A stretch of 8,331 nt of DNA from Deltaproteobacteria bacterium (GTDB lineage: Bacteria > Desulfobacterota > Deferrisomatia > Deferrisomatales > Deferrisomataceae). This document shows, piece by piece, positions 1 to 6,933 of this stretch. Position numbers and translations under genes: made by a program. The notes beneath the pieces are model-generated. The model was not told the origin of the DNA. It made no database searches and saw only the letters and a list, made by a program, of their open reading frames with translations. Numbering within the stretch: position 1 is the first letter of the stretch; each line of letters starts with the position of its first letter. The DNA lies in NCBI GenBank assembly GCA_013152215.1, contig JAADGT010000135.1:1-8331 (forward strand). Direction: 5' to 3'.

Positions 1-723
1 GAACAACGGAACCTCTTCAACGCCCACCCCGCACCTGAGCCGGCCGCCCCGACCACCACGCCGCCCCCGACCGAACCCCCTCCCGCGCCCGTCCCCCTCT
101 CGCCCCTGAACCTGACGCTCCTCGGCACCGTGGTGGTGGACGGGGGCCGGTCGTTTGCGGTGATCCAAGACGCACAAAAGAACGTGAAGGTGGTCCGGGA
201 GGGCGAGGACGTCGCAGACGGGGCGACCCTGGCCGCCGTGCTCCGGGACCGGATCCGGATCCGCAGGGGCGACAAGGAAGAGGAGATCCTGCTGTTTCGG
301 CCCAAGCCCAAGGAGGACCGGGCACGAACCTCTCGGCGGCGTCCGCAACGAGGGGGAACCGCCCGTTCCGAACCGGACGGGGGCACCGTCCGCAAGGTGG
401 CCGAGGGCAAGTGGATCATCGACGCCCGGGAGATCGAGCAGGCTCAGGCCAATATGAGCAAGCTGCTGACCCAGATCCGGGTGGTCCCCAACTTCACCAA
501 CGGCCAGCCCGACGGGTTCAAGGTGTTCGCCATCCGGCCCGGCAGCCTGTTCGCCAAGATCGGGCTCCAGAACGGCGACGTCATCAAACGGATCAACGGG
601 ATCGAGCTCCTGGGCCCGGAACAGGCCTTCGAGGTCTACCAGCGGCTCAAGGACGAGACGTCCATCCAGATCGACCTCGTGCGCAGGAACCAGAACCAAA
701 CCTTCACCTACGAGATCCGGTGA
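1..723 (+). CDS. gspC: GspC, T2SS inner-membrane/secretin connector (5' partial)
   Basis: GspC is a bitopic inner-membrane protein whose periplasmic part contacts the GspD N0 domain and helps select substrates. The reading frame is open from base 1, so the start, cytoplasmic tail and membrane helix lie outside the window; 240 residues are visible. Seen here are a Pro/Thr-rich linker (visible residues about 9-35), then the homology region starting LNLTLLGTVVVDGG (about 36-101), then a basic interdomain stretch rich in Arg (about 107-125). A C-terminal PDZ domain follows (about 150-240) with VVPNF, GFKVFAIRPGSLFAKIGL and NGDVIKRINGIEL, typical of PDZ-type GspC. The GTG at 130 is not a credible start because it cuts into the homology region. 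The stop is 4 bases before gspD. Homology region, PDZ and position upstream of a secretin make the call firm. Confidence 0.93.
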   Translation, partial: EQRNLFNAHPAPEPAAPTTTPPPTEPPPAPVPLSPLNLTLLGTVVVDGGRSFAVIQDAQKNVKVVREGEDVADGATLAAVLRDRIRIRRGDKEEEILLFRPKPKEDRARTSRRRPQRGGTARSEPDGGTVRKVAEGKWIIDAREIEQAQANMSKLLTQIRVVPNFTNGQPDGFKVFAIRPGSLFAKIGLQNGDVIKRINGIELLGPEQAFEVYQRLKDETSIQIDLVRRNQNQTFTYEIR

Positions 724-727
724 CCGA

Positions 728-2686
728 ATGCGACGAATCCTCGCCCCTGCCATCGCGCTTGTCCTCGCGGCCTGGGTCACGGCGGCGTCCGCCGCGCCCA
801 AGACGATCACCATGAACTTCAAGGACGCCGAGATCGAGGCGGTGGTCCAGTTCATCTCGGAGCTCACCGGCAGGAACTTCATCCTGGACGAAAAGGTCCG
901 GGGCAAGATCACGGTGATCGCCCCGGGCAAGGTGACGCCGGAGGAGGCCTACCAGGTGTTCCAGGCCATCCTCAACGTGAAGGGGTTCACCATCGCGCCG
1001 GTCACGGACAAGGTCTACAAGATCGTGGCCACCCGCGAGGCAAAGCAGACGAGCATCGAGACGATGGAGGAGGGGGTCGAGCCCGGGGAGCGGTTCGTGA
1101 CCCGGCTGCTGCCGCTCAAGTTCGTGCAGGCCGAGACCGTGGCGGGAATCCTGGCCCCCCTGGTTTCCAAGGATTCCTCGGTGGTGGCCTATGCCCCCAC
1201 GAACACCCTGATCCTCACCGACTCCCTGTCCAACATCGAGCGGCTCGTGAAGATCATCGACGCCCTCGACGTGAAGACCGTGGACACGGTGTTCGAGGTG
1301 ATCCCGATCCGATACGCCGCGGCCGAGACGCTGGCCAAGAACCTCAGCCAGGCCGTGACCGAGAAGGGGCGCACCGTGCGGCGCAGGCCCACCCCCAGGG
1401 GCAAGGCGAACGTCCAGGTGCAGGCCGAGCAGGTCTCGGTCAAGATCATCCCGGACTCCCGCACGAACAGCCTGATCGTGATCGCCGACCCCCAGACCCT
1501 GGCCGAGATCAAGAAGATGATCAAGGCCCTGGACGTGGAGATCCCCCGGGGCTCGGGCAAGATCAACGTGTACTACCTCAAGTACGCCGACGCCGAGAAC
1601 GTGGCCTCGGTGCTCACGGCCATCTCCAAGTCGGCCGGGACCAAGGCAAAGCCCGGCCAGCCCCAGGTCAAGCGTCCCAGGGTGACCGAGGTGCCGGTGG
1701 AGTTCGAGGAGCCGGTGCAGATCACGGCGGACAAGGCCACCAACTCCCTGGTGATCATCGCGAGCCCCCGGGACTACGAGACCCTGACCGCCGTGATCGA
1801 GAAGCTCGACGTGCGCCGACCCCAGGTGCTGGTGGAGGCGGCGATCCTGGAGATGAGCTACGAGAAGTCCCTGGAGCTGGGGGTGGAGTGGCGGAGCGTC
1901 AACGACATCTCCCGGGATCAGCCCAATGTGTTCGGCGGCACCAACTTCGGCACCATCACCCCCCTCATGCAGAACCCCTTGAACCTGCCCACGGGTCTGT
2001 TCCTTGGGGCGGTGAAGGGCACGATCACCTTCAACAATCAGACGTTCCTGAACGTGGGGGCCCTGATCCGGGCCCTGCAGAAGAGCGGGGACGTGAACGT
2101 GCTGTCCACCCCCCACATCCTGACCACCGACAACGAGGAGGCCGAGATCGTGGTCTCCGACAACATCCCGTTCCAGACCAGCCAGAAGTTCGACACCAAC
2201 GGCAACCCCATCTTCACGTTCGAGTACCGGGACGTGGGGCTGACCCTCCGGATCACCCCCCAGATCAACGACGACGACTACGTCAAGCTGAAGCTGTTCC
2301 AGGAGATCAGCCAGATCGTCAGCACGACCACCGGCACCTCGACGAACGCGCCGACCACCACCCGCCGGTCGGCCAAGACCACGGTGGTGGTCAAGGATCA
2401 GACCACGGTGGTGATCGGCGGGCTCATCAAGGACAACACCCAGGTCAACGTGTCGAGCGTGCCGTGCCTGGGCGACATCCCGTTCTTGGGCGCCCTGTTC
2501 CGCACCTCGTCCAACGCGAACCAGAAGACGAACCTGCTGATCTTCCTCACCCCCCACATCATCCGGACCATGGACCAGATCACCGAGATCACGCGGGAGA
2601 AGCGGGCCACCTTCGACCGTGGCGCGATGGAGCGCAACGGCGCCCCCCCCGCACCTGCACCCAAGGCGGAGCCGGCCCAACCGTGA
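728..2686 (+). CDS. gspD: GspD, T2SS outer-membrane secretin
   Basis: GspD forms the multimeric gated outer-membrane channel through which folded substrates exit. The 652 residues, a normal length, begin with a Sec signal peptide (about 1-22, likely cut at ASA/APK). Next comes N0 (about 23-100, TITMNFKDAEIEAVVQFISE), then N1 (about 122-182), N2 (about 185-270) and N3 (about 279-365), each with the secretin-repeat pattern TNSLIV plus a KALDV-like end. The secretin domain (about 366-615) has VEAAILEMSYE, STPHILTTDNEEAEI, VGLTLRITPQIND and the signature VPCLGDIPFLGALF at about 578-591, then TNLLIFLTPHIIR. A short Ala/Pro-rich tail ends the protein, and no lipobox is seen. The ATG at 728 places the signal peptide correctly, but I see no strong Shine-Dalgarno, so coupling to gspC translation is likely. 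The last bases overlap the gspE start as GTGA. Confidence 0.97.
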   Translation: MRRILAPAIALVLAAWVTAASAAPKTITMNFKDAEIEAVVQFISELTGRNFILDEKVRGKITVIAPGKVTPEEAYQVFQAILNVKGFTIAPVTDKVYKIVATREAKQTSIETMEEGVEPGERFVTRLLPLKFVQAETVAGILAPLVSKDSSVVAYAPTNTLILTDSLSNIERLVKIIDALDVKTVDTVFEVIPIRYAAAETLAKNLSQAVTEKGRTVRRRPTPRGKANVQVQAEQVSVKIIPDSRTNSLIVIADPQTLAEIKKMIKALDVEIPRGSGKINVYYLKYADAENVASVLTAISKSAGTKAKPGQPQVKRPRVTEVPVEFEEPVQITADKATNSLVIIASPRDYETLTAVIEKLDVRRPQVLVEAAILEMSYEKSLELGVEWRSVNDISRDQPNVFGGTNFGTITPLMQNPLNLPTGLFLGAVKGTITFNNQTFLNVGALIRALQKSGDVNVLSTPHILTTDNEEAEIVVSDNIPFQTSQKFDTNGNPIFTFEYRDVGLTLRITPQINDDDYVKLKLFQEISQIVSTTTGTSTNAPTTTRRSAKTTVVVKDQTTVVIGGLIKDNTQVNVSSVPCLGDIPFLGALFRTSSNANQKTNLLIFLTPHIIRTMDQITEITREKRATFDRGAMERNGAPPAPAPKAEPAQP

Positions 2687-4380
2687 GCGGCCTGGACATC
2701 CTGCCCACCTTGGAGGCCCGGGGCCTGCTGACCCCGGACGAGGCCGCGCAGGTCCGCGAGGCGGCGGCCGAGCGGGGCGTGTCGGCGCTGGAGGCCCTCC
2801 GGGGCTTGGCCTTGGCGGACGACCGGGAGGTCTCCAGGGCCCTGGCCGAAGCCTACGGCCTCGAGTGGATCGGGGAGATCCGCACGGCCGAGGTGCCCGC
2901 GGCCTGGGTGAGACGGGTGCCCATCTCGTTCGCTCGGCGTCATCGGTGCCTTCCCGTGGAGGAGGACGGGGAGCGGATCGTGGTGGCCGTGGCCGACCCC
3001 ACGGACACCCGGGTGCTCCACGACCTGCGGGTGCTGTTCGGCCGGCCGCTCCGCGCGGTCGTGGCCCCGTCCGCAGCCCTGGAGCAGGCGGTCAACCGGG
3101 TGTACGAGGAGGGCTCGGACCGGGCCGAGGAGATCATGGAGGAGCTGGCCGAGGGAAGCCTGGAGGGCCTCGCCCAGGAGCTGGAGGAGCCCCGGGACCT
3201 GCTGGACGCGGCCGAGGAGGCGCCGGTGATCCGGCTGGTCAACGGCATCCTGTTCCAGGCGGTCAAGGATCGGGCCAGCGACATCCACATCGAGCCGTTC
3301 GAGCGGGAGCTCCAGATCCGGTACCGGATCGACGGGGTGCTCTACCCCGTGCTCACCCCGCCCAAGGCGCTGCAGGCGCCGATCACGAGCCGGGTCAAGG
3401 TGATGGCCGGACTGGACATCGCCGAGAAGCGGCTGCCCCAGGACGGCCGAATCCGGATCAAAATCGCGGGCAAGGACATCGACATCCGGGTGTCGGTGCT
3501 GCCCACGGCCCACGGGGAGCGGGTGGTCCTGAGGCTGCTCGACAAGTCGGCCGTGCTCCTGGACCTGGAGCAACTGGGGCTCGAGGGGGAACGGCTCGAG
3601 GCGTTTAAGAACCTGATCCGGAAGCCCCACGGGATCCTCCTGGTCACAGGGCCGACCGGCTCAGGAAAGACCACCACCCTGTACGCGGCCCTGTCCCGGA
3701 TCAACTCCCGGGACGTGAACATCATCACGGTCGAGGACCCCATCGAGTATCAGCTCCAGGGCATCGGGCAGATCCAGGTCAACCCCAAGATCGACCTGAC
3801 CTTTGCCGCGGGCCTCCGCTCGATCCTCCGCCAGGACCCCGATGTGATCATGGTGGGGGAGATCCGGGACGCGGAGACCGCGGAGATCGCGATTCAGGCC
3901 AGCCTGACCGGGCATCTGGTGTTCTCGACCCTGCACACCAACGACGCGGCCGGGGCCATGACCCGGTTGGTGGAGATGGGGGTGGAGCCGTTCCTCGTGG
4001 CCTCGTCGATCCTGGCCGTACTGGCTCAGCGGCTGGTACGGGTGCTGTGCCCCGCCTGCCGGGAGGCCTACGATCCCCCGGCCGGGGCCCTGGAGGAGCT
4101 CGGGCTCGACCCCTCGTTCGCCGGGCCGCTCTACCGGCCGGTGGGGTGTCCGGAGTGCCGCCACACCGGGTACCGCGGCCGGACCGGCATCTACGAGCTG
4201 TTGTCGGTGGACGACGCCGTCCGGGAGCTGGTCATGCAGCGGGCCAACTCGGTGTCCATCAAGGAGGCCGGACGCCGGTCCGGCATGATCACCCTGCGCG
4301 AGGACGGGGCCCGCAAGGTGGCGGCGGGCATCACCAGCGCTGAAGAGGTGCTGCGGGTCACCCAGGACGAGGTGCTGTAG
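2683..4380 (+). CDS. gspE: GspE, T2SS assembly ATPase
   Basis: GspE is the cytoplasmic hexameric ATPase that powers pseudopilus assembly through GspF and GspL. With the GTG start it is 565 residues, usual for the family. Residues about 1-150 form the N-terminal T2SSE/MshEN-type domain. The ATPase core shows the Walker A GPTGSGKT at 323-330, an Asp box around 346-353 (NIITVEDP), Walker B DVIMVGEIRD at 387-396 and a His box GHLVFSTLHTND at 410-421. A zinc-binding four-cysteine module follows, CPAC at 456-459 and CPEC at 489-492, which is characteristic of GspE/PilB rather than PilT. The frame stays open far upstream inside gspD, but that part is not protein-like. GTG 2683 overlaps the gspD stop (GTGA) and begins directly with the N domain. 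A GGAG lies about 12 bases upstream, rather far, so translational coupling is inferred. Confidence 0.96.
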   Translation: MSGLDILPTLEARGLLTPDEAAQVREAAAERGVSALEALRGLALADDREVSRALAEAYGLEWIGEIRTAEVPAAWVRRVPISFARRHRCLPVEEDGERIVVAVADPTDTRVLHDLRVLFGRPLRAVVAPSAALEQAVNRVYEEGSDRAEEIMEELAEGSLEGLAQELEEPRDLLDAAEEAPVIRLVNGILFQAVKDRASDIHIEPFERELQIRYRIDGVLYPVLTPPKALQAPITSRVKVMAGLDIAEKRLPQDGRIRIKIAGKDIDIRVSVLPTAHGERVVLRLLDKSAVLLDLEQLGLEGERLEAFKNLIRKPHGILLVTGPTGSGKTTTLYAALSRINSRDVNIITVEDPIEYQLQGIGQIQVNPKIDLTFAAGLRSILRQDPDVIMVGEIRDAETAEIAIQASLTGHLVFSTLHTNDAAGAMTRLVEMGVEPFLVASSILAVLAQRLVRVLCPACREAYDPPAGALEELGLDPSFAGPLYRPVGCPECRHTGYRGRTGIYELLSVDDAVRELVMQRANSVSIKEAGRRSGMITLREDGARKVAAGITSAEEVLRVTQDEVL

Positions 4381-4389
4381 GGAGCCGCC

Positions 4390-5610
4390 ATGCCGGTGTT
4401 CGAGTACGAGGGCATCAACGCCCGGGGGAAACCGGTTCGCGGCGTGGTGGACGCCGAAGGCCCCCGGGCGGCCCGGCAGACCCTCAGGCGCCAGGGGGTG
4501 TTCGCCAACCGGGTAACCCCCGTGGCGCGGGCCGAGCACGAACCCCAGCGCCGATCCCGGCTCTTCCCCGGCCGGGGCGTCTCGCCGGTGGAGCTCGCCC
4601 TGCTCACCCGACAGCTGGCCACCCTGCTGGATGCGGGCCTGCCCCTGGTGGGCGCCCTCACCGGGCTTCTGGAGCAGACCGAGAACCAGCGTACCCGCCG
4701 GGTGCTGAGCCAGATCCGGGCCGGGGTGAACGAGGGCAAGGCGTTCCATGAGGTGCTGGGCGAGCACCCCTCCTCGTTCCCCCCCATCTACCGGAACATG
4801 GTGCGCTCGGGCGAGGCCAGCGGGACCCTGCCGGTGGTCCTGGGCCGGCTGGCCGACTTCCTGGAGGACTCGGTGGCGTTTCGGCGACGCCTCCAGTCGG
4901 CCCTGGTGTACCCCCTGCTCATGGGGTTCCTGGGTACGGGGATCCTGTGGTTCCTCCTCTCCTACGTGGTGCCCCGGGTCACCCGGATCTTCGAGGACCT
5001 ACACCAGGCGCTGCCCCTGCCCACCCGTCTCCTGCTCGCCACCAGCGCATGGTTCCGGGCCTACTGGTGGGTGGGCGTGGCCCTGGCGCTCGGAGGGTGG
5101 CTGCTGCTGCGGCGGTACGGCCGAACCCCCCGGGGCCGCCGCACCCTGCACCGGCTGTGGCTGCGCACCCCGGCCATCGGCCGGTTCCTCAGCACCGTGG
5201 CGGTGAGCCGGTTCGCACGCACCTTGGGCACCCTGCTCGCCAGCGGGGTGGAGCTGCTCACGGCGCTCGAGATCTCCAAGTCGGTGCTGGGCAACGCCGT
5301 GCTGGAAGAGGCGGTGGAGCGGGCCCGGGACGAGGTGCGGGAGGGGCGCAGCCTGAGCCAGGCCCTGCGGGGCACCGGGGAGTTCTCGCCGGTGGTGTGC
5401 CAGATGGTGGCCGTGGGGGAGGAGAGCGGGGCGCTGGACACCCTTTTGTTGAAGGTTTCCGATGCGTTCGAGGCCCGGGTGGAGGCGGCCGTGGCCACGT
5501 TGACTTCCCTGATCGAGCCCATTATGATCCTGGCCCTTGGGGCGGCGGTGGGGTTCGTCGTCCTGTCGATCCTCCTGCCCATCTTCGAGATGAGCCAACT
5601 GGTGGGCTGA
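4390..5610 (+). CDS. gspF: GspF, T2SS inner-membrane platform protein
   Basis: GspF is the polytopic inner-membrane platform on which pseudopilins are assembled and which relays GspE motion. Its 406 residues match the family length. The N-terminus MPVFEYEGINARGKPVRGVVDA is the usual GspF opening. Two homologous T2SSF domains are seen, about 65-190 (LALLTRQLATLLDAGLPLVGAL) and about 270-395 (FARTLGTLLASGVELLTALE). Hydrophobic segments lie at about 171-198, 225-240 and 378-400, giving the expected three-helix topology with EPIMILALGAAVGFV leading the last. The ATG at 4390 has a GGGAG Shine-Dalgarno (4380-4384) with a 5-base spacer, and only 9 bases separate it from gspE. The gene order and domain duplication make other type IV-filament platform proteins (PilC) unlikely here. 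Confidence 0.95.
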   Translation: MPVFEYEGINARGKPVRGVVDAEGPRAARQTLRRQGVFANRVTPVARAEHEPQRRSRLFPGRGVSPVELALLTRQLATLLDAGLPLVGALTGLLEQTENQRTRRVLSQIRAGVNEGKAFHEVLGEHPSSFPPIYRNMVRSGEASGTLPVVLGRLADFLEDSVAFRRRLQSALVYPLLMGFLGTGILWFLLSYVVPRVTRIFEDLHQALPLPTRLLLATSAWFRAYWWVGVALALGGWLLLRRYGRTPRGRRTLHRLWLRTPAIGRFLSTVAVSRFARTLGTLLASGVELLTALEISKSVLGNAVLEEAVERARDEVREGRSLSQALRGTGEFSPVVCQMVAVGEESGALDTLLLKVSDAFEARVEAAVATLTSLIEPIMILALGAAVGFVVLSILLPIFEMSQLVG

Positions 5611-5626
5611 CGTTCCCGGAGACCCG

Positions 5627-6073
5627 ATGCAGACCCGATTCCGCCGGCCCGAAGCCGGTTTCACCCTGATCGAGCTCCTCGTGGTCCTGGTGATCCTCGG
5701 GCTCCTGGCCGGCATCGTGATGCCCCGTCTGTTCGGCCGTGGCGAGGAGGCCAAGCGCACGGCCGCCAAGGTGCAGATCCGGGTGCTCGAGGACGCCCTG
5801 CATCAGTTCGAGGTGGACAACGGGTTCTACCCTTCCACCGAGCAGGGGCTGGAGGCCCTGGTGCGCAAGCCCACCGTGGGGCGGATTCCCCAGAACTGGC
5901 GCGAGGGCGGGTACCTCGAGAAGGGGACCATCCCCAAGGACCCGTGGGGCAACCCCTACATGTACATCTCGCCCGGGAACCACGGCGACTTCGACCTGTT
6001 CTCCTACGGCGCCGACGGGGAGCCCGGCGGTGAGGGCAAGTACGCCGACATCACCAACTGGGAGGACGAGTGA
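5627..6073 (+). CDS. gspG: GspG, major pseudopilin
   Basis: GspG is the main subunit of the periplasmic pseudopilus. The 148-residue precursor has a short basic leader ending in Gly11, cut by prepilin peptidase (GspO, not in this window), then Phe12 and the mature Glu+5 (Glu16) in GFTLIELLVVLVILGLLAG. The globular domain has the GspG hallmarks FYPSTEQGLEALV, DPWGNPYMY and, near the C-terminus, DLFSYGADGEPGGEG with DITNW, the loop that binds calcium in known GspG proteins. It has an ATG start with GGAG at 5618-5621 and a 5-base spacer, after the largest gap in the window (16 bases). It is the only pseudopilin gene here with an ATG. That fits a protein needed in larger amounts than H-K, although this is inference. 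Its stop overlaps the gspH start as GTGA. Confidence 0.97.
   Translation: MQTRFRRPEAGFTLIELLVVLVILGLLAGIVMPRLFGRGEEAKRTAAKVQIRVLEDALHQFEVDNGFYPSTEQGLEALVRKPTVGRIPQNWREGGYLEKGTIPKDPWGNPYMYISPGNHGDFDLFSYGADGEPGGEGKYADITNWEDE
6061..6065 (+). promoter_or_regulatory. Shine-Dalgarno deciding the GTG start of gspH
   Basis: GGAGG lies 4 bases before GTG 6070, inside the end of gspG. With the GTGA stop-start overlap it supports this non-ATG start, which also leaves a correct seven-residue prepilin leader. Confidence 0.75.
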
Positions 6074-6575
6074 GCCGCTCCTGCCGGGGGTTCACCCTCA
6101 TCGAGCTCGCGGTCGTCCTGTTTCTTCTCGCCCTTCTGACGGCGGTCCTGCTGCCCCGCCTCCCCCGCCCCGCAGGGATCCGGGCCAAGGAAGCCCTGAG
6201 GCGCCTGGCCGCCTCGGTCCAGGTCCTCCACGAAGAGTCCGCGTTCAAAAAAAAAGCCTGGCTCTGATCTACGACCTGGAGGAGCAGTCGTACCGGGCCG
6301 GGGAGTTCGACCCGGAGACCGGGGACTACGTGGACGCTCCTGGGCTTCCGGTCAAGCCCACCCGCCTTCCCGAGGGCGTGCGGTTCCGCGACGTGCAGAC
6401 CGCCCTCGAGGGCACGGTCTCGAGCGGCCGGGCCCTCACCCGCTTCCTTCCCCAGGGCTACGCCACCCCCACGTGGATTCACTTCGAGATCGGGGACGAC
6501 CAGGAGATGACCGTGGTGGTTCACCCCCTGCTCGGCCGCGCCGAGATCCTGGAGGGACGGGTTGAGGGGCCGTAG
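6070..6575 (+). CDS. gspH: GspH, minor pseudopilin, interrupted by a -1 frame change at an A9 tract
   Basis: GspH is a minor pseudopilin of the pseudopilus. The frame starting at GTG 6070 gives a leader ending in Gly7, then Phe8 and Glu12 (mature +5) in GFTLIELAVVLFLLALLTAV, and the helix continues to AFKKK. That frame stops at TGA 6265-6267 after 65 residues. The -1 frame carries the rest: SLALIYDLEEQSYRAGEFDP, then LPEGVRFRDV, FLPQGYATPTWIHFEI and VVHPLLGRAEIL, up to TAG 6573-6575. These are GspH C-terminal domain features. A switch inside the A9 run (one A added or read twice) yields a continuous protein of 168 residues, normal for GspH. Codon use after the switch stays GC-rich at third positions with no other stop, so there is no decay. 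It could be an assembly error, a phase-off allele or a slippage-decoded gene. Identity is firm; intactness is not. Confidence 0.85.
6247..6255 (+). other. A9 homopolymer at the gspH frame switch (candidate slippage site)
   Basis: Nine consecutive A are read as three AAA Lys codons in the gspH start frame, followed by GCC TGG CTC TGA. It is the longest A run in the window, which is otherwise GC-rich and writes Lys almost always as AAG. Runs of about nine A are known sites of RNA polymerase slippage, and A AAA AAA can also support -1 ribosomal slippage. Either would join the two halves of gspH with the peptide FKKKSLALIYDL. The tract is seen directly; its function is inferred. Confidence 0.6.
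6270..6292 (+). other. Possible RNA hairpin downstream of the A9 tract
   Basis: TACGA at 6270-6274 can pair with TCGTA at 6288-6292. If C6275 is bulged, CTG at 6276-6278 pairs with CAG at 6285-6287, giving eight base pairs around a six-base loop. It starts 14 bases after the A run, whereas stimulatory structures for -1 frameshifting usually start about 5-9 bases after the slippery site. It may be chance in GC-rich coding DNA. Confidence 0.25.
6551..6557 (+). promoter_or_regulatory. Shine-Dalgarno deciding the TTG start of gspI
   Basis: GGAGGGA lies within the last codons of gspH, with the GGAGG core 6 bases before TTG 6562. No ATG or GTG lies in frame between this site and the prepilin motif, so it fixes the TTG as the start. 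Confidence 0.75.
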
Positions 6576-6933
6576 GGGGTTCACGTTCCTGGAGCTCCTG
6601 GTGGCGCTGGCCGTGCTGGGCGCCAGCTTCACGGCGCTGCTGGTGGCCCACGCATCGGCCCTGAAACAGGAGGCCCGCGCCCGCCGCCTGATGACCGCCA
6701 CCCTCCTGGCCCGGGACATCCTGACCCGCACCGAGGTGGACGGGCTTCCTCCCCTGGGGTCGGACCAAGGGGAGTTCGAGGAGTTCCCGGGGTTCACCTG
6801 GGAACGGCAATCCGAGACCACCGAGTTCGAGAACGTCCGTCTGGTGCGCATCACGGTGGCCTGGCCCGAAGGGAACCGTCGGGAGTCCATGGAACTGGTG
6901 TACTACGCCTGGGCAGAGGAGGAGGAGCCCTGA
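6562..6933 (+). CDS. gspI: GspI, minor pseudopilin
   Basis: GspI nucleates the pseudopilus tip with GspJ and GspK. The 123-residue precursor starts at TTG 6562 and has a six-residue leader MRGRRG, then the mature N-terminus FTFLELLVALAVLGASFTAL with Glu at +5 (residue 11). The hydrophobic helix is followed by a short globular domain with SALKQEARARRLMTATLLA, a block typical of GspI, then FPGFTWERQ and LVRITVAWPEG. The length is normal for this small family. The start lies 14 bases inside the end of gspH, so its ribosomes come from the -1-frame part of gspH; frame use in gspH could therefore affect gspI by coupling (inference). The gene ends with an acidic run and TGA 6931-6933, whose bases overlap the CTG start of gspJ. 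Confidence 0.93.
   Translation: MRGRRGFTFLELLVALAVLGASFTALLVAHASALKQEARARRLMTATLLARDILTRTEVDGLPPLGSDQGEFEEFPGFTWERQSETTEFENVRLVRITVAWPEGNRRESMELVYYAWAEEEEP
6917..6925 (+). promoter_or_regulatory. Strong Shine-Dalgarno before the CTG start of gspJ
   Basis: The repeated AGGAGGAGG offers an AGGAGG core ending either 4 or 7 bases before CTG 6930. It lies in the Glu codons at the end of gspI. It supports initiation at CTG rather than at GTG 6957, which would remove the prepilin cleavage motif. Confidence 0.65.

Noticed and set aside
2643..2650. C8 run near the end of gspD as a second slippage site.
   Set aside because: The frame is intact on both sides, the Ala/Pro-rich tail reads naturally to the GTGA junction with gspE, and C runs are expected at this base composition.
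704..2680. A 658-codon open frame on the minus strand opposite gspD.
   Set aside because: It mirrors gspD codon by codon, is rich in His, Gly, Asp and Leu repeats, and shows no domain. Long antisense frames are expected in GC-rich genes.
1888..2682. Upstream extension of the gspE frame through the 3' part of gspD.
   Set aside because: The translation is Pro/Arg/His/Gln-rich shadow sequence with no family features; the GspE N domain begins right at GTG 2683.
4381..5626. Search for a promoter or terminator in the gaps before gspF and gspG.
   Set aside because: The gaps are 9 and 16 bases and hold only ribosome binding sites; no inverted repeat with a T run or -35/-10 pair is visible.
5739..6245. 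Long upstream part of the frame that carries the gspH C-terminal half.
   Set aside because: Before the A9 tract it is an out-of-frame shadow of gspG and of the gspH start, made of Arg/Pro/Ser/Thr-rich low complexity. Only the part after 6255 is protein-like.
6224..6283. Seven-pair match between 6224-6230 and 6277-6283 enclosing the A9 tract.
   Set aside because: The loop is 46 bases long and GGAGG/CCTCC-type matches are common here, so chance is the best explanation.
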